A stretch of DNA of 64,000 nucleotides from Methanobacteriota archaeon (GTDB lineage: Archaea > Thermoplasmatota > E2 > DHVEG-1). The stretch covers positions 1 to 64,000 of the forward strand of contig JAPKYE010000072.1 of NCBI GenBank assembly GCA_026394495.1. The letters run 5' to 3'. The notes beneath the pieces are model-generated. The model saw only the letters and a list, made by a program, of their open reading frames with translations, did no database searches and was not told the origin of the DNA. Below are positions 1 through 9,573 of this stretch, one piece after another; the stretch's first letter is position 1, and every line of letters starts with the position of its first letter. Made by a program: the position numbers and the translations under genes.

Positions 1-124
1 GTTGTTTTTTGATAAGTTGCACTGCTTCAGCAGGCCACTGTTGCATCCCATCCATGCAGAAGAGTATGACTGAAGGTCTGCATTGATTTTTCGGTTTATT
101 CAAACAGCATACAAGAGGAATGGG

Positions 125-364
125 TTACCTTGACAAATACATTTTTTCAAGTTCAAAATGTCCCTTTGTTGCAGCATAGTCGTCTTCGGTTTCGATTGTT
201 TCCATTGCATAAATGATTTTTTCGATTTGTGATTTTTCTATTGTGCCACCAATGAGATACTTTGAAAGCTGCTCGACTGTAAGATTGTATCCTCGTTGTT
301 CTGTGATTTTTAATGTGTTGATGATGCGCTTCTGAATGCTGGTGTCATTTCTTTCGTTATTCAT
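125..364 (-). CDS. hypothetical small protein
   Basis: 79-aa ORF from the provided track; no family recognised. Confidence 0.4.
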   Translation of the reverse strand: MNNERNDTSIQKRIINTLKITEQRGYNLTVEQLSKYLIGGTIEKSQIEKIIYAMETIETEDDYAATKGHFELEKMYLSR

Positions 365-499
365 ATGAGTTCCAAGTATGGATTTGTTGTGTGAACGGAT
401 AGGTATGATCCTGATTATTTGTTTTCCTGTATATAAACACTATTTTTACTTAGATATCCCCCAAAAATTCTTTAAACTCAACCTTTATAAAAGAAAGTA

Positions 500-1228
500 A
501 TGTGTTATCGGAAATCTATCCCGGACAATAAAACTCTCGAACAAAAATTTCGTGTACAATTTCATGGAGAATCATTCCCACAACGATTTCATGTATCGGC
601 ATTCAGCCATGAAAAACTCCCGGTAATCACTGATGAAAACCCGAAACAAATCACATTGATGAACTGGGGACTTATTCCATTCTGGACAAAAGACAAAAAA
701 CAAGCTGATGAAATAAAACAAAAAACAATTAATGCCCGTGCGGAAACCATCTATGAAAAACCTTCATTCCGATATTCGGCGGAGAAGAAACACTGTCTGG
801 TTCTCGCTGACGGATTTTTTGAATGGCATGAACATCTCGGCCTGAAATATCCATATTATATTCATTTGAAAAATCATGAACCATTTGCAATAGCAGGACT
901 ATGGGACACCTGGATTAATCCTGAAACTAAAGAAACCATAGATACGTATACGATTATTACCACTGAAGCAAACAGTTTGATGCAGATAATTCACAACTCA
1001 AAGAAACGTATGCCTGTAATCTTACCTGATGGTGTTGAACGTAGATGGATAGGAAAAGATCTCAACGAAGAGGATGCAAAACAGATTTTGACTCCTTTGG
1101 ATTCTGGAAAACTGCAAGCGTATACAATCTCAAAACTTATTACGACAAAAGGAAAAGATCCAAACGTATCTGAAGTGATTACGCCCTATAATTATCCAGG
1201 GATCACTCCATCATTTAATATGAAATAA
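500..1228 (+). CDS. SRAP-domain protein (YedK/HMCES-like DNA-protein crosslink factor)
   Basis: Starts MCYR with Cys at position 2; NARAET, DGFFEWH, AIAGLWDTW and HxxxKRMPVIL motifs of the SRAP family. Confidence 0.9.
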   Translation: MCYRKSIPDNKTLEQKFRVQFHGESFPQRFHVSAFSHEKLPVITDENPKQITLMNWGLIPFWTKDKKQADEIKQKTINARAETIYEKPSFRYSAEKKHCLVLADGFFEWHEHLGLKYPYYIHLKNHEPFAIAGLWDTWINPETKETIDTYTIITTEANSLMQIIHNSKKRMPVILPDGVERRWIGKDLNEEDAKQILTPLDSGKLQAYTISKLITTKGKDPNVSEVITPYNYPGITPSFNMK

Positions 1229-1327
1229 ACAGACCTCTTAGTAATACTTTCAGCTAACCCTGATTCATCTTTTTATAACACGACAAACATACGAACGATT
1301 CTGTATGATTTTACGGGAGGCATATTC

Positions 1328-2071
1328 TTGAAGATAAAAACATCAATTCATCGAAGTCACGAATCTGAGGTGAAATCTTCTCTGTTACAAACCATCGTCA
1401 AACCAGATGTGATCGTCCTCTCAGGTATACAAGAACTGGATTCTCTTCTCGGCGGATTCAAAGCAGGGGAACTCACCTATATCGATGGAAACAGCAGTCT
1501 CATCGCAGAAATCCCCCATCAGCTCTGTGTCAACACCTATCGGACCTTCAACAGCAACACCCTTTACATTGACGGGGGAATCTGTGCAGATCCATACCAG
1601 ATTGCACAGTATGCACGAACTATGGAAGTTGATCAAGATGAAATCCTTGACCATGTGCATATTACAAGGGCATTTACCGTATATCAACTATCAACATTCG
1701 TTGAAAACCTGTTGGAGGCGGAAATCCAAAAACTTGATCCACGGGTTCTTATCATAGGAAAATACCCTGCTCTTTTTCTTGATCCTGATGTTCCAATTGA
1801 GGAGGCTCAAACGATTTTGAAAAACACGCTCATGAAACTACATGATCTCGCTGCGCGTTACCATCTGATTATCGTTCTCACCAACCTTGAAAATCGATTG
1901 TATTCTTCGCAGATCAGAACCATGATACAATCATCGGTTCATGAAACCGTCAGGATGAAAGACATCGAACCATGTACCTATGTAGATCTTCTCAAGCAGC
2001 AGAAAAGTACAACTATTTTTCATATAAATGAAGGTCAATTGCGATTGGATCATTTTGGGATGGTGATGTAA
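1328..2071 (+). CDS. RadA/Rad51-family paralog with degenerate Walker A
   Basis: VLSGIQELDSLLGGFKAGELTYIDG resembles the RecA/RadA N-terminal ATPase start, but GxxGxGKT is replaced by GNSSLIAEIP. Confidence 0.7.
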   Translation: MKIKTSIHRSHESEVKSSLLQTIVKPDVIVLSGIQELDSLLGGFKAGELTYIDGNSSLIAEIPHQLCVNTYRTFNSNTLYIDGGICADPYQIAQYARTMEVDQDEILDHVHITRAFTVYQLSTFVENLLEAEIQKLDPRVLIIGKYPALFLDPDVPIEEAQTILKNTLMKLHDLAARYHLIIVLTNLENRLYSSQIRTMIQSSVHETVRMKDIEPCTYVDLLKQQKSTTIFHINEGQLRLDHFGMVM

Positions 2072-2326
2072 ATGGGACGTACAGTTCCTTCGTTTCGTAT
2101 GATTATTGAGCAGTTTGGATGGGAATGGACTGAATTCAAGCGAGCGCTTCGGGGCATTGATAAGGAATCTTTTGAAAGTCTCATTAATCATGCTCGTCGT
2201 CATGCTGAGGCAGGGACAAACATGCCAAATCCCAACCCGTTTGAACCAATTATCATGTCGATTCTTGTTGAACATGAGAATGAGTTGAGGAAACTCAGAG
2301 AGAATGCTACGCGGAAAGATCCTTGA
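2072..2326 (+). CDS. small conserved protein between RadA paralog and PolB
   Basis: ORF directly abuts the upstream stop and overlaps the downstream start; operonic arrangement. Confidence 0.6.
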   Translation: MGRTVPSFRMIIEQFGWEWTEFKRALRGIDKESFESLINHARRHAEAGTNMPNPNPFEPIIMSILVEHENELRKLRENATRKDP

Positions 2327-4502
2327 TACCTATGTTGATCATAAGAAAAACGTCATGGTAACATGGCTGATGGATCATGGGAAAGCACATAGGATCGAAG
2401 ATTTGTTTGAACATTCGTTTTATGTGTATTCCGCTCAGGATAACCTGTATAAGTTAGCAGCTAAGTTACAAGATGTTTCTGATGTGAAACTGCTGAATTT
2501 CACGAAACAAAAACTTGTTTTGGGTTCTGAGAAAACAAATGTTGTTCTTGAGATCATCCCTAAGAATCTTTCATCGCTGCATGGTCTTGCAGCAATGATC
2601 GATGCCTGGGGTGAGTATCGAATGTATGATCTGTACAATGTCGATCTTCGTCTTCCGACACGATATCTCCAGCATAAAGGAGTGTTTTGTAATGCGCAAG
2701 TAGCTTGGGATGGGAAACAATTTTTTTTAGATGATGACCAATGGGCTATTGATTACGAATTTCCCTTGTATAAAATAGTAGAGTTTGCAGGTGAACAAAA
2801 ATTAGGTTTTCAGTCGTTCACGCAGCCGATTACAACTCTTTACGTAGACGCTGAACATGTTGAGGAGGAAAACGAAGCTGATACGATACTTTCTGCAGTA
2901 AAACAAATCAGAAAGAAGAACCCGGATATACTGTACACGAAGGATGGGGATAGTTTTTTTCTTCCGTATCTGTATCATCGGGCAAAAGAATGTGGTATCG
3001 GTCAAGAAATAAACCTTGGCAGAGAAAATATTCAGAGAAAATATCCGACGAAACAAGCAAAATCGTATTTCAGTTATGGGCAGATTGTCTATCGACCAGC
3101 GTTTTATACACTTCAGGGCAGAGCACATATCGATCAGGCGGGTTCGTTTTTCTATGGGGCCGGTGGCCTCAGGGGATTAGTTGATGTCTCCAGATGTGCT
3201 AATATTCCATTGCAGCTTCAATCTCGTCTTGGTCCAGGTACCGCGATTAGTCAGATTCAGTTGGCAAAGGCACTAGAGAAAGGGTATCTTATCCCGTGGA
3301 AGAAGAACATGCCTGAGCAGTGTAAAACAGCACATCAGTTGCTGTTGTCTGATAGAGGTGGTCTTATTCTCAGTCCTGTTGTTGGTCTTTTTGATGCTGT
3401 GTTTGAGCTTGATTTTGCGTCATTGTACCCAAACATTATGCTGCGGTTTAACATAAGCCCAGAAACCATGCTTTGTGATTGTTGTCCTGATTCCCTGGTT
3501 CGTGTCCCGCAGCTTGGGTATCATATTTGTAATAAAAATGTAGGGCTGCTTCCAGAGGTGTTGAAACCAATTATTTATCGAAGGTTTTGTTTCAAAGCTC
3601 GAGCAAAAAATAAGAAATATGATGCTCAGGCATGTGCAGATATTCAGCAGGTGTGGAAATGGGTTCTTATCGTTTGTTTTGGGTATACTGGGTATCGAAA
3701 TGCTCGGTTTGGACGTATCGAATGTCATGAATCTATTACTGCATTTGCTAGAGACATCCTTCTGAGTTCAATGGGGGTTTGTGAACAGGCCGGTTATCAG
3801 GTGCTGCATGGAATCATTGATTCTCTGTGGGTAAAAGCAGTCAAGACCAAGATTACAGCGCAGCAGTTATCAAGAATGATCGGTAAACAAGCGGGTGTTC
3901 GGATGGATGTGATAGGTCGGTATAAGTGGATTGTGTTTCTCCCCAGTAAGCAATATGATGCGGGTGCGTTGACTAGGTATTATGGTGTATTTGAAAACGG
4001 TGAGTTAAAGGTACGTGGTGTTGAGTTGCGTCAGAAAAACACTCCGCATTTCTTGAAAAATGTACAACAAGGTGTACTTGATGTTTTGAAGAAAGCGAGC
4101 AACTCGCAGGAATTTCATGAACTGATTCCGGATGCTCTTCAGGCATTATCTTCTGTTGCAAAAAGGCTTTGTGATGGCATGATAAACCCGTTTGATCTTC
4201 TTTTTAAAACCCAGGTTTCAAGAGGTGTTACAGAATACAAGGTAAATAATCTTGTGAAATCAGCATTGATTCAACTTCGTGATCTTGGTATCCTGGTTGA
4301 GCCGGGGCAATCTATTCAGTATATTGTGACAAATGAGCGTTCTCGTAATTATAAGAATCGTGTTTGTGTGCTTGAGTCGATGACTGGGTCTGAGGAAATT
4401 GATGTTGGGTTTTATCTTCGTCATATTGCGAAATGCGGTGAAAGCCTTCTTCTGCCTTTTGGTTACACAAAAGAAAAACTTGAATTGTTGTTTGCAGGGT
4501 AA
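2304..4502 (+). CDS. family B DNA polymerase, PolB2-like with altered motif C
   Basis: Motif A DFASLYPNI and motif B region KWVLIVCFGYTGYRNARFG; expected YGDTDS appears as HGIIDS. Confidence 0.8.
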   Translation: MLRGKILDTYVDHKKNVMVTWLMDHGKAHRIEDLFEHSFYVYSAQDNLYKLAAKLQDVSDVKLLNFTKQKLVLGSEKTNVVLEIIPKNLSSLHGLAAMIDAWGEYRMYDLYNVDLRLPTRYLQHKGVFCNAQVAWDGKQFFLDDDQWAIDYEFPLYKIVEFAGEQKLGFQSFTQPITTLYVDAEHVEEENEADTILSAVKQIRKKNPDILYTKDGDSFFLPYLYHRAKECGIGQEINLGRENIQRKYPTKQAKSYFSYGQIVYRPAFYTLQGRAHIDQAGSFFYGAGGLRGLVDVSRCANIPLQLQSRLGPGTAISQIQLAKALEKGYLIPWKKNMPEQCKTAHQLLLSDRGGLILSPVVGLFDAVFELDFASLYPNIMLRFNISPETMLCDCCPDSLVRVPQLGYHICNKNVGLLPEVLKPIIYRRFCFKARAKNKKYDAQACADIQQVWKWVLIVCFGYTGYRNARFGRIECHESITAFARDILLSSMGVCEQAGYQVLHGIIDSLWVKAVKTKITAQQLSRMIGKQAGVRMDVIGRYKWIVFLPSKQYDAGALTRYYGVFENGELKVRGVELRQKNTPHFLKNVQQGVLDVLKKASNSQEFHELIPDALQALSSVAKRLCDGMINPFDLLFKTQVSRGVTEYKVNNLVKSALIQLRDLGILVEPGQSIQYIVTNERSRNYKNRVCVLESMTGSEEIDVGFYLRHIAKCGESLLLPFGYTKEKLELLFAG

Positions 4503-4583
4503 TTTCCTTTGATGGAATATTATTATCGGATTTTATCGTTTTAATTGTTTTTTTATGTAAAAAATAGTAAAATCATATAAATA

Positions 4584-5627
4584 ATGATAACTATATATTA
4601 TTATATTTACATGATACACAAAACGATACGATCTCTCATAATATTCTTCTTTTTACTCATACAACTTACAGGGTTTTCTTCATTAGCTGTTGATAATGAT
4701 TCCTTTTGGTATAACCCTACTGATTGTAAATTAGAGGATAACGCATACAATGTGTCAAGGTATTATTCTCTCCAATGGTGGTATCTTGATACGAATTTTG
4801 ATAACAACTATAGCGCGCATATCGGGTTTTTGACCGTAGGCGCACGGGCAACCCATGGTTTCTTTTTGTTTCAAATCAACATCTACAAAGATGGACAGAT
4901 TTTCTCAGAGCGAATTCGTTTGGTTCCTGTTCGATTCGTTGAAGTATCTATAAATGAACCTGTGATAAAACTTTCTGGAAAAGAAGTGTTTCGAAGCTAT
5001 CTTGATGATCAGTTTCGTTTGTGTACGGCTGTATTGTTAGAAATAAAAGATATCAAAGTAAATCTTCTTTTTACTGGTTTAACTCAGGGGTGGAAAGGAT
5101 ACACCGGTCGTGGCATGTGGGGATGTCCAATACCAAAAGCCGAGGTAACTGGTATCATAACATTGAATGGAAAACAGATTCCGGTTCAGGGAATTGGATA
5201 TCAGGAACGAGGCTGGGATGTCCAAAGGCTGCATAGGAGCTGGTACTGGGGGAAGTTTCAGAGTAAAAATACGAATGTCGTGTTTTCGCAGAATATGGGC
5301 GCTCTGGGAAATGAAGATTTGTTTTTTGTGATGGTAAATATTGGTGAAAATAATTATACGAGTATTCAACGAAAAAACATTGAGTTTATCCATATAAAAT
5401 ATGTCGCTAATCATGGACGACTGATACCTGTGGAATCAGGTTTTATTGTTCACGAGAAGTCTTGTGATATTCAAGTGCGATTTGTTGTACAATCAATTGA
5501 TTTTAAAACTTTGGTTTTTATGAATTATTGGCGGCTTCATGTACATGTAACGGGGACAATTTCCGTTGATGGAATGACTGAGGAAATTGATGATATTCAG
5601 ATCATGGAGATTTTTCATTTTCCGTAA
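4584..5627 (+). CDS. secreted lipocalin-like / CrtC-AttH-type protein
   Basis: N-terminal hydrophobic signal; YSLQWWYLDTNF motif typical of CrtC/AttH lipocalin-like proteins. Confidence 0.6.
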   Translation: MITIYYYIYMIHKTIRSLIIFFFLLIQLTGFSSLAVDNDSFWYNPTDCKLEDNAYNVSRYYSLQWWYLDTNFDNNYSAHIGFLTVGARATHGFFLFQINIYKDGQIFSERIRLVPVRFVEVSINEPVIKLSGKEVFRSYLDDQFRLCTAVLLEIKDIKVNLLFTGLTQGWKGYTGRGMWGCPIPKAEVTGIITLNGKQIPVQGIGYQERGWDVQRLHRSWYWGKFQSKNTNVVFSQNMGALGNEDLFFVMVNIGENNYTSIQRKNIEFIHIKYVANHGRLIPVESGFIVHEKSCDIQVRFVVQSIDFKTLVFMNYWRLHVHVTGTISVDGMTEEIDDIQIMEIFHFP

Positions 5628-5692
5628 TATTCGACCATAAAAAAACTAAAGTAATATTAACCTCTGAAGAAATCTAGGGGTTTGATTCTTGT

Positions 5693-6496
5693 ATGGATGT
5701 TTATGGAAACATTGGTCCTGCATTGCTTCTGACGATTTTTGCTGGTCTTTCAACCTGCATTGGTGGTGCAATCGCATATTTTATAAAAAAACCAAAGCTC
5801 ATCTACCTTTCATTCGTTCTTGGTTTTTCTGCAGGAGTGATGATTTATATTTCTTTTATGGAATTACTCCCACGAGCAATACAAAATGTTGGGGAAATCC
5901 TTAGTGTTTCTGTTTTCTTTGTAGGCATCCTTGTTATTGCTTTTATTGATATGTCTATCCCGTGGTTGAAAAACCCGCATCATTACAAGGATTTATCTGA
6001 TTTTAAAGAATCACAAAACGATACTGATAAAGAAAAAAACGATCGTATTATGAGAACCGGGCTTTTCACTGCTTTTGCGATAACATTGCATAATTTTCCT
6101 GAAGGACTAGCAACCATGGGAGCAACTCTTGTTGATGTAAAACTAGGTATTTTTATTGCTCTTGCTGTTGCTATTCATAATATCCCTGAGGGAATTTCGG
6201 TTTCGGTCCCTATTTATTATGCGACACATGATAAAAAGAAAGCGTTTCTGTATTCGTGTCTCTCAGGTGTTGCAGAACCCATTGCTGCAGTCATCGGTGT
6301 ATTTGTGTTACTACCGTTTTTATCAGCAACTGTTTTGGCGTCTCTTCTTGCATTTGCTGCAGGCATCATGGTGTATATTTCTATTGATGAACTTCTTCCG
6401 ATGGCTCATCGATATGGTCATAGTCATGTGGTCATCGCAGGCATTGTTCTTGGGATGTTTATTATGGCAATAAGTCTATTTTCTTTTAGTTTATGA
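5693..6496 (+). CDS. ZIP family zinc transporter (ZupT-like)
   Basis: HNFPEGLA and HNIPEGISVSVPI motifs; multiple TM helices. Confidence 0.93.
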   Translation: MDVYGNIGPALLLTIFAGLSTCIGGAIAYFIKKPKLIYLSFVLGFSAGVMIYISFMELLPRAIQNVGEILSVSVFFVGILVIAFIDMSIPWLKNPHHYKDLSDFKESQNDTDKEKNDRIMRTGLFTAFAITLHNFPEGLATMGATLVDVKLGIFIALAVAIHNIPEGISVSVPIYYATHDKKKAFLYSCLSGVAEPIAAVIGVFVLLPFLSATVLASLLAFAAGIMVYISIDELLPMAHRYGHSHVVIAGIVLGMFIMAISLFSFSL

Positions 6497-6531
6497 AAAT
6501 AGAAAAAAAAGAGCGAATGATTTCTGTGTTT

Positions 6532-7620
6532 TTATTCTGGGCTTTTTGGCAACAATCCAAGTTTTTTTACTGCATACCAGGAAACAACTGTTGCAACCAC
6601 CGTAGAAATCACAATCAAACTAAGATACCAGGGGGCATCGTTTTTTGTGAATTCAAACATGTTATTTCCTGCAACTGTTGCAATCGTGTTTGGTACAAGT
6701 AGCGCCGTTCCAATGATGGTAAGATAACCAACCATGAGGGCAAGTCTGTTGTTTAACACCTGAAGTTGATTGTTGTAGATGGATTGTAATGCTTCAAGAC
6801 CGCTTGCAAGGACTTCGCTGAGATGTTCTGCAAGTCCTATATGGGCAGTGACTTCTTCATGAAGACCGTTTAATTTATTTAATAATTTTGTGTTATCTGT
6901 AATGAGGTCTGCGTCACCGTAGCGAAGTGAATTCATGACATCTACTGTTGTCCATAATCCACCGAGATACATAATTAATGCGTGTTTCATTTGATGTATC
7001 TTTGGTCCAAGAACTTCTCGTGGTGTTTTTGGATCAGATAGTTCCTGGCTCATTCGATCTCCTTGTTCTTCGATTTCTCGGAGGTAATCAAAGTTTCTTG
7101 CATTATTTTCATCGATGATACGACTGAGTAAAACAGTAATTCGGTCATTTTGAGGCATGTTTTGCGGAAGTTTTTGCATCAGGTTTGCGGCATATCGTCG
7201 CATCCGAGAAAAGCGTTTCACTTCGGTACTGTGAAGTGTGATTAATACATTTTGTTTTATGAGAATCATTAGTTTATCAATAGTAACATTGAAACCATCT
7301 GCTCGTATCACGGGTAGAAGGATTCCAAGTTCTGTTCCAAAATCTTCATATCCGCTTCGTGGATCCGCTAGTAAATTTGTTATGAGAACTTCACTAAATC
7401 CAAGGGTAACTGCTGTTTTTAGTACATCATGTTCAAAATCTTCGACGATGTAGTCAATCCATGCGGTTGATGCTGTGTTGACTAGTGAGCAGAAGTCTTT
7501 TACATCTTTTGAATAGAGGCTTTTTGTGCCTACGTCTTGAAGGACGGTACAGAATCCTTTTTCTTCTTCAATATTCACTGGAGTGTTTTGATTGCCGTTC
7601 GTCGGGGTGGTGTCTGGCAT
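6532..7620 (-). CDS. CorA-like divalent cation transporter family protein
   Basis: Long helical N-terminus, two C-terminal TM helices, GNNMFEF resembling the CorA GMN region. Confidence 0.65.
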   Translation of the reverse strand: MPDTTPTNGNQNTPVNIEEEKGFCTVLQDVGTKSLYSKDVKDFCSLVNTASTAWIDYIVEDFEHDVLKTAVTLGFSEVLITNLLADPRSGYEDFGTELGILLPVIRADGFNVTIDKLMILIKQNVLITLHSTEVKRFSRMRRYAANLMQKLPQNMPQNDRITVLLSRIIDENNARNFDYLREIEEQGDRMSQELSDPKTPREVLGPKIHQMKHALIMYLGGLWTTVDVMNSLRYGDADLITDNTKLLNKLNGLHEEVTAHIGLAEHLSEVLASGLEALQSIYNNQLQVLNNRLALMVGYLTIIGTALLVPNTIATVAGNNMFEFTKNDAPWYLSLIVISTVVATVVSWYAVKKLGLLPKSPE

Positions 7621-7750
7621 TAAAATCAGTCATGTATTAAAAAATGTAGTATAAATGTTTTGCACATCATTGATCAATATTTCTTTGTTATGAGTTTTTA
7701 ATAATTTTTTTAATAATTTTTGATATAACGTATGTCTTTTTAGGAAAAAA

Positions 7751-7767
7751 AATGCTCCCATCGGGAT
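7751..7767. repeat. att copy distal to tRNA-Glu
   Basis: AATGCTCCCATCGGGAT identical to 12238-12254. Confidence 0.88.
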
Positions 7768-7961
7768 GTATACCCATTTTCTCCAGTTAAAATGTTTGAT
7801 AAAAATAAAAACAATGGGGTTATCCATCTTTCAACATCTCTCTCTTTCTTTTTTTCTTTTTTTTGGAAATATTCTTTCCAAAGGAAAACGGCTGTTGACC
7901 CCGAGAACGTAACAAATATAATACCCGAAAATGCGACCTTTCTTCATTATCCTTTCCTGAA

Positions 7962-8044
7962 GGTATCCGTATGTTGCCCCGAGGAGGGTTTTTCCCTCAC
8001 TTGTGAACGGGAAAAAGCCCGAGGAGGGGCAACAGGAGGATACC
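7962..8044 (+). other. multi-segment stem-loop upstream of rep (candidate double-strand origin or leader RNA)
   Basis: GGTATCC/GGATACC, GTTGCCCC/GGGGCAAC, symmetric GAGGA/GAGGA internal loop, GGGTTTTTCCC/GGGAAAAAgCCC, apical TCAC-TT-GTGA. Confidence 0.85.
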
Positions 8045-8081
8045 GAGGGGAACTGCCTTGTCTTATGGGAGGGCTGTTTGT

Positions 8082-9437
8082 ATGAACACCCTCCATCAGG
8101 TGAAAAGCAAATTTACTTACTCAGATTATGTTAAAATTTTAAAAGATGATGAAGAAAGTGGAAAAAAACAAATTGACTTAGGTTTAAAATTCGCTGAAGA
8201 ATACAACAATAAAAAAACTATTACTTTTAATTGTTTAGATTGCGAATGTTATATTACACCTCTATCAATAGCGAAGTTTGAGCGGTCTCAATTTTCTTAC
8301 TTTAAACTGTTTGATTACTATAATTCTCTTAAAACATGTCCACAGTGTCACAGTACAAATATTATTACTCATATTTACGAAAGCAAAATACCAAAAAAAG
8401 AAGACTATGATTTGCTTTTTAATCCTAAACAAATCTATGCTGTAGACATTGGCGATGATGTGGGTTTTCAATCTGCATGTGAACATTACGAATCTACGAT
8501 GAATGACCCTTATTTTATTGCATTACGTAACAAAAAAACAGGGCAAATAATAGGTAAACAAATTTACAAACGAGGTACATTGCAATACTATAAGCAAACA
8601 GTAAAACCAAAAACAAATATCATCAAAGACATAGGGGATATTTTACAACTAACTGGCGATTGTATTGCTGTTTTCTTTACTCTTACTTGTGACACTAAAA
8701 AATACGGTTCGCAAACAGGGGCATGGTTAGAAGCCCCTAAAGATGTTAATCGAGTGCTTACTTGGGCGAGAAAAGGTGCAACAGGTAAAAGAAAACGAGT
8801 TTATCATTCGCCAAATAAACCACAAAGAGAATTTAAAAATCAAAGACCAAAAATTGAGGCTTATTATATGATTTATGAGAATACGGTCTCCCTTTATCCT
8901 ACATTTCATGTGTTAATGATTTTCAATGTAAAAGATTTAAGTCCGTATCCTTCCGCTAGAAAATATCAACTACGAGCATTTAATGACGAAATGACCTGTG
9001 TTTATCGTCAGGGATTCACAAATATAACGGAACTGCGTTCTAAAAAATTCGCTGATATTTCTTACGCTGTGAATTATACAACTAAATATGTTTCAAAGGC
9101 ATTAAACGAAAACCATCCTAAATATGACCGTAACAAGAGCATTGGATGGATGACTACTTTAAAATGTACAGGTAAACGACTTTTTTCAATGTCAAGAAAA
9201 TGGAAAACTTGGCATGACCAACTTTATAAAAATAGCTTGGACGAACATATATATGCTAATTCAAACGATAATTGCAATAATTGGGAATTATACTGTGTGA
9301 GAATTGGGGGATTTAAAAATTTAAGCGATTTTATCGAGGATTGTATTGCTTTTAGACCACCACCTGGTAAAATAATTTTTTTATATGACAGTTCAAAACG
9401 AAAATGGGTAGAGGATTCTAAGGAGGTATACTCTTAA
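8082..9437 (+). CDS. HUH-superfamily rolling-circle replication initiator (Rep)
   Basis: Motif 1 FFTLTCD, motif 2-like PTFHVLMIF, motif 3 YAVNYTTKYVSK; N-terminal CxxC pairs; ORF track start at 8058 but ATG at 8082 (MNTLHQ) follows GGGAGG. Confidence 0.82.
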   Translation: MNTLHQVKSKFTYSDYVKILKDDEESGKKQIDLGLKFAEEYNNKKTITFNCLDCECYITPLSIAKFERSQFSYFKLFDYYNSLKTCPQCHSTNIITHIYESKIPKKEDYDLLFNPKQIYAVDIGDDVGFQSACEHYESTMNDPYFIALRNKKTGQIIGKQIYKRGTLQYYKQTVKPKTNIIKDIGDILQLTGDCIAVFFTLTCDTKKYGSQTGAWLEAPKDVNRVLTWARKGATGKRKRVYHSPNKPQREFKNQRPKIEAYYMIYENTVSLYPTFHVLMIFNVKDLSPYPSARKYQLRAFNDEMTCVYRQGFTNITELRSKKFADISYAVNYTTKYVSKALNENHPKYDRNKSIGWMTTLKCTGKRLFSMSRKWKTWHDQLYKNSLDEHIYANSNDNCNNWELYCVRIGGFKNLSDFIEDCIAFRPPPGKIIFLYDSSKRKWVEDSKEVYS

Positions 9438-9438
9438 A

Positions 9439-9573
9439 ATGTCCCATAATAAAGATGTGTATAAAATTGAATGTAGTTGCAATGGCGTTATTGATGCTAC
9501 CTTTATATTTACCAGAAGCGATTATTATGACGTTTGGTATTTAGCAAGTAATTACGCAAAGGATAAAAAATGA
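9439..9573 (+). CDS. small protein MSHNKDVYKIECSCNGVIDATFIFTRSDYYDVWYLASNYAKDKK
   Basis: Short ORF with upstream AGGAGG, overlapping the next start. Confidence 0.6.
   Translation: MSHNKDVYKIECSCNGVIDATFIFTRSDYYDVWYLASNYAKDKK

Noticed and set aside
1421-1687. Antisense ORF opposite the RadA paralog
   Set aside because: Shadow ORF; the plus-strand frame has clear family motifs
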